Source: Pachypanchax playfairii
Taxonomy: Eukaryota > Chordata > Actinopteri > Cyprinodontiformes > Aplocheilidae
Length of the DNA: 64,000 nt
Direction: 5' to 3'
Assembly (NCBI GenBank): GCA_006937955.1
Contig: SSNP01000043.1
Span: 2,582,216 to 2,646,215, forward strand
Shown piece after piece: positions 23,501 through 36,887 of this stretch. Position 1 is the stretch's first letter. The number at the start of each line of letters is the position of its first letter. The notes beneath the pieces were generated by a model. It was not told the DNA's origin. It did not search any database and worked only from the letters and a program-made list of their open reading frames with translations. The position numbers were made by a program, and so were the translations under genes.

Positions 23501-26500
23501 TCACCCCAAGGTCAGATTAAACGCCTGAGCTCCATCTCGGACCTCAGTTAGCAGGTCAAAGGTTAAAATTCATGACAGGCTCAACCAAAAAAAAAAAGTC
23601 TGAACAAATATGACTTGCTTGGAAGAGCTGCAGGATTTCCAAACTATTTGGAGTGTATCATTCTGCAGTGAGAAGGATTATTCAGTTGTGGAAAGCACTT
23701 AAGACAGCTGTCAATCTTACTAGGAGTAAACGTTACCCCAAAGAGAGACGGTGAAAATAAAATGTGAATCAAAAGCTGCATTTCAGACTCTACAGTCTTC
23801 AGTTAGCAGGTTAAAGTTCATGAAAAAATAACTAGAAAACATCTTTGGTACTGGAATGAACCACAAGACCTCTGGATCAGTGCTCTTTGGACAGATGAGA
23901 TCAGAGCAGAAGTCAAGGTGTTGCAATGGCTGCAACTTTAAGACAGCAGCAAATAAACAGATCTCAGCAAATTTGAATAACCTAAAGCTTGTTGTAAAGA
24001 GGACAAAATTCTTCCATAACAAAGTAAGATGCTTATAAACATATAACATTAAAGAGGCCATTTCATACACATTTCAGGACTTTGTGGTTATTTCTTACGT
24101 ATTAACCTGTAATATGAAACAGTTTATATCCAAAATACGTCAGAAAACACTTATTAACAGACCTTTCAATCTGTCTGCATCAAGATTCGTCCGCCTTCGG
24201 CTGCAACTCATTAATATTCATTATTCAAATTTGCTGGACTCTGATTGGCTAATAAACTAGCCTATGAGAGCAAGGCTTCCTGTGTCCTGCCCCGCTGCGC
24301 ATGGTAACAGCAGACGTAGTATCTTCCGGTTTGATACGTGTTTATGGTAACAGCTTTTAGCCAGCAGCATGCTGGGCGTGGTTTTAACTGCGGGAGCTGA
24401 TGTATACCAATGAGTAAAGGATTTGTGACGAAACAAGTACCGGCCGGAAGAACTTGGGTGTTATCACCACCTGCGTAGTTTGAGAGATAAAAACTGAAAG
24501 AGAAGTTGTTGACCTGTTTTCACACCCACTATGAAGGTAAGAACACCTGTGGAGCTAAAATATTCAACAGAAACCTCAGAAAAACTGTTTTTTATGGAAG
24601 GGCCTCTTTAAGTTCTAGGTAGTTCTACAGGCTGCTGGATTTAGTTTCTTATAGTTTTCTATTTTAACTTAATTTTTGATAAATAAATAATCACATAATG
24701 TTTGTTTTTTTGTACACCTAAAGTTGGAATTGAATAACTATTGAGTTTATTATATCCTGATATGTAAAACCTTAAAACTGAAAGAGGGTGGACTTTTTTT
24801 TCTTTGACTCTGTGTGTGTCTGAGAATGAGAGAACCTGACAGGAAGCAGTTAAACTTTATCAAAAGATATAATTCAATGAGGGAAAACTTGCGTGGAAGG
24901 GTTACAGAGGCACTTCAAGGAACTGGCACTGACATCATCTACATTTACGTACCTTTTAGACACTAATTATGTCATTTTCAGCACTTAGGCTTTCTGGTTC
25001 TTGCCATTCCCGTCGCCTCTTTCAGCACGTAACTCCATTTCTACCTGCTAGATGCAGGAAATGCAATTAGACCAAAATTTCGGTGCCTGCTTCCCAGTCG
25101 TCACCGATGGGCTCAGAGTGCAAAAACCCACTTCCAGTTACCGTCTCACATCGCAACGCCTGCCGAGCAGCAGCAGCAGAAAGCCAGACATCTCCCAAGG
25201 ACAGTGTAGGATGTTAATAACAAGGACTAGCAGAGCTGGGGATGGCTAATGCAGGGTCATTAAGGTTACATCACTTCTGCTGCTCAAATTAAAGTCACAT
25301 TAGCATCAAGATCCGGGAGACGCAGAGGGGGGGGGGGCGTGGGTAGAACTCGAGTAGCCCGAGGGGCAAAGCAGTGTGCTGATCTCAAAGTCCGTCCCAA
25401 AATTTGAAATGTTAATGAGTGTGTTTGCTAGAAAGAGACTAAAGGAAGATAGAAAAAGACGCAAAATAGGGACAAGCGAGTCAAGAAACACCAAGAATTT
25501 TAATGTTTGAACAGCTGATGAAAGTGTGTTTATGAAGTAAACCGACTGAATTTAAGATTATAAACAAAAAACACAAATTTAAATAAATGTGCATGTGAAA
25601 GAACTTTCCGGACTGAGAGTGACTTTCCTTTTAGAAACTCTGATTTCTTGATCCTTTCAAAGCCAAACACCAACATCTGCATGCAGTTGCCACGGAGACT
25701 TAAAAACAGATCTGAATAATTTCCCCATCCTTGTTACTTTTTATTTTGCCCTTTAATCAAGCAAGGTCAAGAAGTTAAAAACAAAAAGAGTCATAAGGTA
25801 CAAAGAACAGCTGAAAAAAGAATGTTCTGTTAAAATTAGAAGCCGACAGCAGATTCTAAAAAATCTCTTCACTTAAAAAAAACAGTGATGAATTAAGCTC
25901 CAGGATCATTTACCTTTTCTATTTATTGTATTGATTTGATCATTTCCTATTGATTTAGACAACTTGATTGTATTCTTATAGAAATATGTGATCTATTAAA
26001 ATGTGTCATGGTGTCAGTTTCTTAACTAACGGTTGAATTCAGAGAAAATAGTAAGCAAGTCGAAGTAAAAAAAGCAAAAACACTTGAACTGTATGAAATT
26101 CATCAGCTTTGCATTTCAAAGTCTTTTACAGAAAATAGAAAACACTATTCCTATCATGTTTCTTTGATAATGATTGTTGTATTTTATTGGAAAATGTCAT
26201 TATAAATAATAATAATAATAATATAAAAAATGGGTATTTGTAAATTGTGATTTTTAGATCTTCCACTAGAAGACAGAAGACATGTATAGAGTTCAATACA
26301 GCAGAATTTCTATTCAATTCAAGAGATTTGTACTCCTTTAAATTAAACAGTGAAGAATTTATAATTTATCCAAAACTGGCTGTTCATGAAATTTGTCTCT
26401 GTTTTATTACAGTTTATAAAATTAAATCAGGCTGTTTCTCCAGTTCTCATGTTTATGGTTTAAGGAAATAAGTATGTTGAAGCATAAAAATCCCACAGAT

Positions 26501-29500
26501 TTTTTAAAAAATGGGATTCCTACTTTATTTTGGAAAGAGAATCGTAAAGCAGTGAACTCAGTCACGAGGCTTTCAGTTGCAATTTCCAACTTCTCTGAAT
26601 TAAATATTTACAACCAAGTGAAACAAACAAGTTGGACTCTGTCTATGTCTGTATGTATTACATACCTGAGATGAACCAAACAGGTCTTTTAAGTTCCTGA
26701 ATGCATCTTCGACTCCTGCCTCTGTTAGTCGAACTTGAGAGTTGATCCCTCCAACAGAAATCCCTCCGTACCTGAAGTCAGAGGAGGAACAAAGAACAAA
26801 CAGAAAATCATGTTCCGTTGAAGGTTATAAAAAGGTTCCTCTTAAGGACGTACATTAGGGTGTGGAGCAGATTGTTGGACCCTGTTGAACTACCGTATGA
26901 ATTAGCCATCTAAATGCTAAGATGTAGATTCAAACTTAACATGACAATCGTTTTAACCGGTTTTTTAGTTGTCAGGTTGAGGAAAGTGCATCTAAGAGTG
27001 TGCCTTGCTGGATCTGTCGCAATATGGCAGCTGCACCATGTATATAACTAGATTTAACAGCACAACATGCCAAACTGCGTCCTTACATTCGTGTTACATT
27101 CATCTTTTATCAGCTGATACTCAGGCAGGAAGTTGAAGAATTAAGCTCTTGAATGAAGCAATTTAATTTGTGTGCTAATATAAATCTGGTTATAACGCAA
27201 ATAAAAAACTACATTTAAAAAAGAGGTTGTGTTACCTTTTTTTACCCAAATGCTCAAAAGTCTTGACCAAGAAGTCGGTCATGTTTCGTCCGGTCATATC
27301 CAGCAACGTGTCCGTTGTGTTCTGTATCCTCTGTAATGAGACGAAAGTGCAGATCATCAGCTGATGGCAAATTCTATCCAGGAGAAATTATGTCTCTCCA
27401 TTCCAGCTGCAAAAAAGGAGAATATGAAATATAAAACATCTAAAAACCGAAGGGAAGCTTGGCATTGTCAGTCAGTACGTTTCCATGCACATCTAAACCG
27501 AGCTTGTGGCAGAAATCAAACTGGAGCTCGGTCTGTGTTTACATGTCACTCTCAGAAGCAAATTACTGAAAAAAAGCGCACTCACCATCGCTCCAGTAGG
27601 TGGCGACATGCAACCCTTCGTGTGGTACTACTTCCAGTTCATATCACACAAAGTACAACCAAGTGAAGCAAACGGAGTAAGAAAACGGACGACAACAACG
27701 CTGCAGCGCAGCACATTTGTTACAAACTGTACTATTTGATGTCTACTCGTCCGCACAATTATACGACCATATAAGTCGATTTTGAAAGCTTCAAAACACG
27801 ACCTGTTAGAGTGTTTTTGTTTCTGACAAACAACCTGTTGAAGCATTCTGTAGAGACTAACGACCTGTTGGTAGTTCCCAGAGGTGCTGACAAATAGGCA
27901 TGCGCGAGGTTTCGCTCTGTTCAGCTGAACAAACACAAATTCTGCAGCAATATATCTCATTTTAATATAACATTTAGCTTTAAAATGTAAAGATACATAT
28001 GGACACACTGTAAAACCGAATATGTCACGTAAACAAGCAGTGCAGTTAAGGGTTGCAGATAGGGGTATATGGAATATAGTGTCGTTTTTACGGATCACAA
28101 AATTGACCAATGCCGTCGTGTTTGACGTGAAGTCGGGCTTTTGATCCTTTTACACATAAGATACCCGCAGAGTCTTGAGGTGACGATTTTTCATAACTGA
28201 TTACAGCTTACGCATCACGTCATTTCCTGAAGAGGCGGAGCTTTGCTCCAGAGAGCTCAGCTTCTCAAAATGGCTGTTTACATGCAGAGAAATTCTAATT
28301 TTCAACCGTATTATCTGGGTAGCTTAGTCACACTTTTAAAAGAAAAGCTAAGGTGTATACATGCATTTCAAAAGTCTGATTTCAGTCAGACTAAGGCAAT
28401 AATTACAATTTGTCTTGCTGCATGTAAACGTACTGAGTACAAACCAGTGAGTCTTCTTTGGTTTCAAAGACATTTGAATGACATTTAATCAGTTAATCGA
28501 TGAAAAGGTTCAAATCGGGCTACACCTGGCCTGAAGGAAGACTCTTTATATTTGCAGGAGAGCGTCTTACATCACTGTTAACTAATGCCTGTCTCTCATT
28601 GGGCTCTGACTGATGGTGACCAGTTGTAACTGTGGCATAATGTGAATTTGCAGTCAGAATCACACTGAATTGGTACAATCTTATTTACAATTTACTTGCC
28701 AAATCCTCCCAAAGTTTTAACCAAATTTTTGCACTTCTGATTTGCAGAAACTAAACGGAGCAGCGACAACTTTGCAACTTTTTTGTGATTTGTTTAGAAG
28801 TTTTCTCCCTCCTTCTAGTTACACACCAGTAAAAGCCTGAAGACTCAAAGTAATTAAGAACATTTAAAAGTTCTAGTTGGCAGTTTTGATTCATGTCAAA
28901 CAGGCCGTTCGAAAATAAATTAAGGCTTTTAGGTTCTTCTTTTTTTTTATATATTTTTCTTTTTTTGTTACATAATATTGAACTTAAACTGGTTGAAACT
29001 AGTTATTCACCCTTCAAAGAGCAAACTGACCTTCTTAAGCTGTACTTTAGTTCCTGTTTGTGCTTTTACAGCACTTTCTGCAGGATCTACAAACTCGGGC
29101 TGCGCGCCTCACGTATTTCCAGTTGTGGGTGGGATATAAATGATGGATGGGGGCTAAATGTGGTTGAAATTTTGATGGAAATACTCAGATCTAAGTGAAG
29201 ACTCTGAATAGACTCAATGTTGAATGGCTTCATTCAGTTAAATTCAAACTTCTTTTTAAATCTTTTTATAGGCACAGAGTTTTTTTTTTTTTTGGACAAA
29301 ACAAAATGGCTGCAACGCCTTTTATTTGTATGTTGCAACCTCCTGAGCAGAAACGCTTTTCAGAGACGCACTTCTGTAGAATCAGCCTACGCACAACAAC
29401 TTATCCAGCAAACACAACAATAGTTAAGAGCAGGAATATTGTACAGGTGACATCTGTTTACACTGCTGTGAAACATTCTCTCACCTCTTATCATTATAGT

Positions 29501-32500
29501 CAATTAAAGCTCAACTCTGTGAAGCCCAGCTGAAAGCGAGAGCCCCGCTAAAATTTAGTAAGCTGTGTCTAATGTCAGAGGACCCTAATTAGATGCCCTT
29601 CTGTGGATAAATGGGTACATTCAAACATCCAATTAAGAAAGGGTGCGACACACTGCTATGAATACACTGCACCTCGTGTGGAGTGATGCTCAATGCACAC
29701 ACTTACACACGCCTTGTATATGCTCATGTAGACACGTAGCACTAATTACAAAGCAGTTGTCTTTTATACAGTGAGGTTCAGACCCCCGACTGCAATGCAA
29801 TTTACCAATATACCCCCCAGTTCCAATGAGTACGCATGGTATGTTGTTTAATCGGTTACCACTGAGCCAATTAGCTTCGTATGTAAAGCGGTTTCTCATG
29901 TTTACTATGTTAAAAATAATGTGCATAGAATTTCTGAGATTATAATAACTGTAGATGGGACTAAAGAAAGGCAAAGACGTAAGAGGAGAATTTTCCGAGA
30001 AACTGAAAAGTAAGTTCAAATGTTGAGAGCTGAAACCAGAAGGTGACAAAGAGAAAGCAGAGGAAGAAGAAACAAGAAAAAAGGCCCCATCTGGCTTATG
30101 AATCAGAGATAGAGGATGAACGGCAATGCAACCTTGGCTTATCGCTGAACAAACATGCTCCTCTTTCTAAAAGCCACAGGAACTGAGACACAAATGAACA
30201 AAACAACAACAACAAGCTTTTACATTTCACCGTGTGTACAATGAGTTCATAACCAGAAACACAGTCAGTGTGGGTCTAATTATGTTGGCCTTGGTCCATA
30301 ACCTCCCCTCCATCAAAAAGCTTGAAATGGGAACATTATGTGTTGGTAATACCTGCGTTCGCTCATTACCTGAAAACCTGGCATTCTGTCCAACACATCA
30401 GCTCTCCAGCTTGATGGCTGAAGAAGCGAGCACCAGCAAAGCAAATGTAAACCAAGAGGTAATCAAATCTGCTGAATGAGCTGGCATGCTCTAGCACCAC
30501 AGAGATAAGTGTTCATATTAATCCTGGCACACCTCATACTGTAGCACTAAGGTAACATTCAGGTTTAATCTTGCGTGTGCAAATAAAAACATAAGCTGGA
30601 TCTTTTTTAATAAAACATTTGGTGTAATGTATTTAAACAAGTGATGGATTTTAGGATCATGTAGAGGTGTTTGAAATGCTTCAGCCTATTATAACATGAT
30701 GTGATGGTGACTGTGGCAGATAATGGGTGTTATCCATGTAATAATCCATGTATTGGTAGCCCATCTATTGTTTTTATTGGTCTTTTTACTTTACTTTACT
30801 TATTTTTTTCATAACTTTTTTGTAAGTTAAATCTAAGGTGTAATGTATTTTTTTGGTCATAATTATGGCCAGTTTACATCTTTAAATTAGCACTTCTGAT
30901 TTTTTTTTTTTGTTTCCTGAAGACCCACGCTGATCATTTTTTGAGCCATTTTAAAGCATCTCAGTGGTCTTTAAATTATAATTATGGCGATTTTACCCAA
31001 AATCACAAAACCTGTGCCGTTTTCTCGGAAGTAGTTTCTGCATAGGGGCAGTAGCTCATTAGCATTTTGCCTCTGTGCTGTGGGCAGAACCAATGGCCTG
31101 GAGGACCCCCCCACTTCTCCCTGATGCTGAGAGATCTCTGTTTATGCTAGGACCACCGCTAGCTAATAGCTAGCAGAGTAGGAGCTTGTGGCCCACCCAG
31201 TGGATTTTCTATGTTACAAATCCAGTCTTTTTTTAGACACATTTTACCATAATTTTTACATGATAGGAAACTTAGCAACTCTTTTGCCTTGTTTCTTGGG
31301 TCCCGATTTACCAGTTAAAGAAGCATACAAAATCAAATGCAGACTCACGACTGGTTAGCCTATTTTGCACTAGTTTGTTCGCTGGTGGTACAGTACCTGT
31401 GGTTGGGCGTAGTAGATCCCAAGTCTATAGACAGCTGATATATCCTGGCTCTGGAGGTAGCTGAATAAAGGAGGGTTTGACTGTTGTCGATGATAGGGCT
31501 TAACGGATGGGCTGCATGGCTCCTCTGCTAGTTCTCTGTTCCGCTGCCTAGCCCCTCTTGATGTAACTATTTCTGAACCACTTGCCCTGGTCCCAAAAAT
31601 CTTCAGTAAACCAGGATGTATCCGCAGTGTGGCCAGCCCACACAGCTAAGTGTGGCAAGCCCAAGGCCACCAGGTCCAGGTGTGCCATAAAATGCTGATC
31701 CAGTTAGTTCACATTCTTTCAAATTTGGTAGTTTTCATTCTTAAAACTTTCTCATTGCAAACTGATAAAAATAGTCTTTTAAAAAAAGAGGAATACTAAG
31801 ATATTTGCTAGATTGTAGAGAACACACTTTTCAGACAAAGGAGGCAGCGGCCATCTTGGATGGGTGGGGTTCCAATGGGGCTATTCCCTATTCTATTTTT
31901 CATCACATTGTGTTTAAAATAGGCCTATAGCATTGAACCTAACCCTACAAGAAATGAAATTCCCAGAGATTCATATCTACCATGCCACAAAGTTTCACAA
32001 ACCAATTTGTAAAACAGAAATATCTTTTGTAGCCATGTTCTGCACTGCAGAGTCACCACTGGATGGTTTTGATTTGTTATCCTTTCGCTGAACAGCATGA
32101 CAAAAATATGGTAATCTCATGTCAGTTGTCTTAAATAGACACTAGTAAACCACATAAAAGGGCATCAGAAGAGCAGCATTAGATTGCAAGACTTACAAAT
32201 ACTCCTACAGTTTTGTTTAGCCAGTTTAGCAAGTATTTACAACACAGACGCTCTCCTTTTATCTCCACACAAGTAGTAAGCTAATGGCTGACCTCAACAG
32301 TTTGATAGATGAGTCCATGCAGAGTAATTTGCAAGCAAACTATAGTTGGACCGGCTTCCAAATGATAAAGACATCAATTGTAATGTTGGGAATACATCGG
32401 CTTTATCAATTCCTCTGCACGCATGACGGCCTATTCATCTATGAAGGTTAAATATCACCAATGAACGAGAGTCAATACCTCAGGACTGATAGCAGGCTTA

Positions 32501-35500
32501 CCATTACCATGGAAACAATGATTTCACATCACCACCTGCGGTGCTGCATCCAGTTTTTTTCTTTTTTCCCCTCTCTCTCTTATTTTCTGTAGTTTCTCAA
32601 GGGCATATTGCAAGGATTGGCAGGAAAAAAAAGATAAAAAGGAAAGAAAAAACTTGTGTGAAGCAGCTTCACTTTGTCATGATTTATTCAACAGGGGGAG
32701 GCTTTCAGGTCAAAGGGAATACATCGTCATGATGTGCTCTACTTCCATAGGTGGTCTCTGCAATGGGCTTGAATTCATTTAGAACCTCCACAGCGAACCA
32801 CAGTGCACATGTTGGCAATGGATGATTAAAGGTAAATACATTGAATCAAATGAATATCGGTGACGCTGCATCTGTCTGTTGTTGCTTCTTTTCAATCCCA
32901 CTCGAGCATGTGTGGTCATGTATTTTTGAGAACAGTCCTTATTTCATCACAAAATCTTCTCACCATCTGAAATCCTTCATTATCACAGCAGCATGAATCT
33001 TTTAGCACTTCAGGTGATGAAATACAAAACTGGAGGGCTCGTTGCTTTCACCGTGCTACAAAATCTGACCCCTGCCAAATAAATAAAGTGGCGTATTTCA
33101 CAAAAGGAAGGAGGCAGAACAGTGACTTTGAGTTCCTGCAGCTACAACGGGAGGTGACTGGCATCAAATCCCATTGCTCAGCGTCCTCTAGGTTGCTTTA
33201 GTGCAAAAATTAGGGTCAATTTCATATTTTTTATCCAGGATCTGAAATGAATCAGCTAAGATACAGTGAATAAATAAGAAAAGGTTGCAAAGGACTGAAA
33301 AGTACTCTTCATAAAAGGTATTTTTACTAGAGCTGAGAGTTCTGAAACCACCAGCAAATAATGGCACGACATGATAAAATAGGACTCGAAAAAAGCAGCA
33401 AGGACAAAACATTTCTTAAGAGACTAAGACTGCCTCCAAATGAAAGAACAGAGGAGATAATGGCAAAATATATATAAATAATCAAGTGTGTGTGTGTGTA
33501 TATATATATACAGTGGGGCAAAAAAGTATTTAGTCAGCCACCAATTGTGTAAGTTCTCCCACTTAAAAAGATCAGAGAGGCCTGTAATTTTCATCATAGG
33601 TAAACCTCAACTATGAGAGACAAAATGAGGAAAAAAAATCCAGAAAATCACATTGTCTGATTTTTAAAGAATTTATTTGCAAATTATGGTGGAAAATAAG
33701 TATTTGGTCAATAACAAAAGTTAATCTCAATACTTTGTTATATAGCCTTTGTTGGCAATGACAGAGGTCAAACGTTTTCTGTAAGTCTTCACAAGGTTTT
33801 CACACACTGTTGCTGGTATTTTGGCCCATTCCTCCATGCAGATCTCCTCTAGAGCAGTGATGTTTTGGGGCTGACGCTGGGCAACACGGACTTTCAACTC
33901 CCTCCAGAGATTTTCTATGGGGTTGAGATCTGGAGACTGGCTAGGCCACTCCAGGACCTTGAAATGCTTCTTACGAAGCCACTCCTTCGTTGCCCGGGCG
34001 GTGTGTTTGGGATCATTGTCATGCTGAAAGACCCAGCCACGTCTCATTTTCAATGCCCTTGCTGATGGAAGGAGGTTTTCACTCAAAATCTTACGATACA
34101 TGGCCCCATTCATTCTTTCCTTTACACGGATCAGTCGTCCTGGTCCCCTTGCAGAAAAACAGCCCCAAAGCATGATGTTTCCACCCCCATGCTTTACAGT
34201 AGGTATGGTGTTCTTTGGATCCAACTCAGCATTCTTTCCCCTCCAAACACGACAAGTTGAGTTTCTACCAAAAAGTTCTATTTTGGTTTCATCTGACCAT
34301 ATGATGTTCTCCCAATCCTCTTCAGGATCATCCAAATGCTCTCTAGCAAACCGCAGACGGGCCTGGACGTGTCCTGGATTCAACAGGGGGACACGTCTGG
34401 CACTGCAGGATTTGAGTCCCTGGCGGCGTAGTGTGTTACTGATGGTAGCCTTTGTTACTTTGGTCCCAGCTCTCTGCAGGTCATTCACTAGGTCCCTCCG
34501 TGTGGTTCTGGGATTTTTGCTCACCGTTCTTGTGATCATTTTGACCCCACCGGGTGAGATCTTGCGTGGAGCCCCAGATCGAGGGAGATTATCAGTGGTC
34601 TTGTATGTCTTCCATTTTCTAATAATTGCTCCCACAGTTGATTTCTTCACACCAAGCTGCTTACCTATTGCAGATTCAGTCTTCCCAGCCTGGTGAAGGT
34701 CTACAATTTTGTTTCTGGTGTCCTTTGACAGCTCTTTGGTCTTGGCCATAGTGGAGTTTGGAGCGTGACTGTTTGAGGTTGTGGACAGGTGTCTTTTATA
34801 CTGATAACGAGTTCACACAGGTGCCATTAATACAGGTAACGAGTGGAGGACCAAGGAGCCTCTTAAAGAAGTTACAGGTCTGTGAAAGCCAGAAATCTTA
34901 CTTGTTTGTAGGTGACCAAATACTTATTTTCCACCATAATTTGCAAATAAATTATTTAAAAATCAGACAATGTGATTTTCTGGATTTTTTTTCCTCATTT
35001 TGTCTCTCATAGTTGAGGTATACCTATGATGAAAATTACAGGCCTCTCTGATCTTTTTAAGTGGGAGAACTTACACAATTGGTGGCTGACTAAATACTTT
35101 TTTGCCCCACTGTATATATAAAGGTTTTAAAAAGGAAGACTTTAGTGGCCCAGCAGGGTACCACGTAGGAACAGTGCTCTCATAAGCTGGCATTGAACAT
35201 CAATGACTGGAAAAGGTTAGGTAAAAGGGCACTTCTCATGTCTGAATGTCTAAGCAATCATCTTTTAACATGATTCCTGGACAGTTGCTCCTTTTAAATG
35301 ACTCGGAATGGCCTTGTCACATAAAGTGAGCGCACAGCAAGACCCACAAGTTCAACAAATCCATGCAGCGTGAGAAATAGCAAATTATACAGCATTGTGT
35401 GGTGTAGAGAGCGTGCAGGTGGACATTAATATGTGGAAAGGGGCTACTGGCTCTTTCTTCCCATTCTCTCATTTGTTTTTGCAAGATGGCAGCTCCAAAT

Positions 35501-36852
35501 ATGCCCATCATTTTGTGAAGAAAGACTGTTCATTCCCATCCCATAATTAAAGCAAAAGGCTCCCAGTGACTGTTTTTGTAAAAACAAATTTAAAGCAAGA
35601 ACGAGAGCTTAAAAAAAATGACAATAATATTTTAAACCACTGAAAAAAAAACGGTTACTTATCAGACTCCTGCAGAAAGTCATTTACTGACACCCAATAA
35701 CATTATTTCAGTATATGTTGATTGTTTGATGCATTGAAGGAAAATTCAAAGCAGGAATAATTAATTGTCCTGTGATAACGATAACATCTAATTGAGCATT
35801 ATCACAATAATCTTTATCATTCATGATGTCTTGTCAAACCCCTCGATTAGAAATCGTGGTCTTACAATAATAACTGTTATAAATAACTAACTAACTGACA
35901 ATCTACTGCTGTTAAATGACTCAATATAATGGATCAGTCATGATATATATATATATCACATTTAACAGAAAATCACATAAATGATCAGTTTCATCAATAT
36001 ATTGAGTAGTAATGATGTCTTCCATGGTTTGTTAACTAAATATTCCCACAGCTTTCAGGAATGTTTGTTAAAATCAAACAGTTTTTTCTGTAATTTACTG
36101 AAGTGGAAGATTTTGTATAAACTACTGTTCCAAAACAATATAATGAGCTGAATAGATCGAATACTTGTATAAAATTGTGTTTTAGCATGAGCTTTTATTC
36201 CGTTTTCTGTGTATGTGCACGTTCAACTTTTTTTAGCTACACTGGGGAAAATAATCTGTTGGATTAACATAAATAATGTGCATGTTGCACAAAACAAAAA
36301 TCATGGTTCAATATTAGTTTTTCTTACCATGTTCCCAAACTGTTGATTATTGATTATTCTAATAAATAAATCTCAGGGTTATTTAAATTTTAGGTGATTT
36401 ATTTAACTGGAAGATTTATTTAAACATATTGACTTTAGAAAAATGTGTTAAAAATGAGATGAGTTGGAAATAATGCCAAACAGTTTATGTTTTGGTTTCA
36501 TGTTAGCTGTCATTCCTTTTACATCTGCAAAAAATGGATTACAAAGCTATATGAACAAAAAAGTTTTAAAAAAAATATTTAAATCTGTTGCATCGCAGAA
36601 AGTGATGATTTATTAACATGATTTTACTGTTACATTTATTGGATTATATTTATGAAACCTAAACTGACGGCAACAATTTCCAGAAGGTACATGTTCCAAA
36701 TTTTAATTTCTTTTTAACTGTCAACTGTGATGGCTTTCATCTTGTTTTGGAAGATCATTAAAGATTTCATTGCACCTGAGAGGTGGGAGTGGCTGAATTT
36801 GTTAAACCCAGTAGATCTCACTCTCTCCGGGCTACAACACAGTTTTCTAGTA

Positions 36853-36887
<35 letters not shown>

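Larger units (their letters stand above)
33511..35112 (-). mobile_element. Complete Tc1/mariner (Tc1-like) transposon
   Basis: A 1,602-bp element bounded by TA on each side. The inverted repeats are 200 bp (33511-33710 and 34913-35112), starting CAGTGGGGCAAAAAAGTATT, and differ at only two positions in my alignment. A single transposase frame fills the middle. It sits inside a TG/TA microsatellite, a ready source of TA targets. Full ends, near-identical repeats and an intact frame indicate a recent insertion that may still be mobile. Confidence 0.97.

Noticed and set aside
29780..29890. Second SINE or tRNA on the minus strand
   Set aside because: Only an A-box-like word and a weak B-box; no tail or repeat partner.
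34100..34696. 198-codon plus-strand frame
   Set aside because: Antisense shadow of the Tc1-like transposase.
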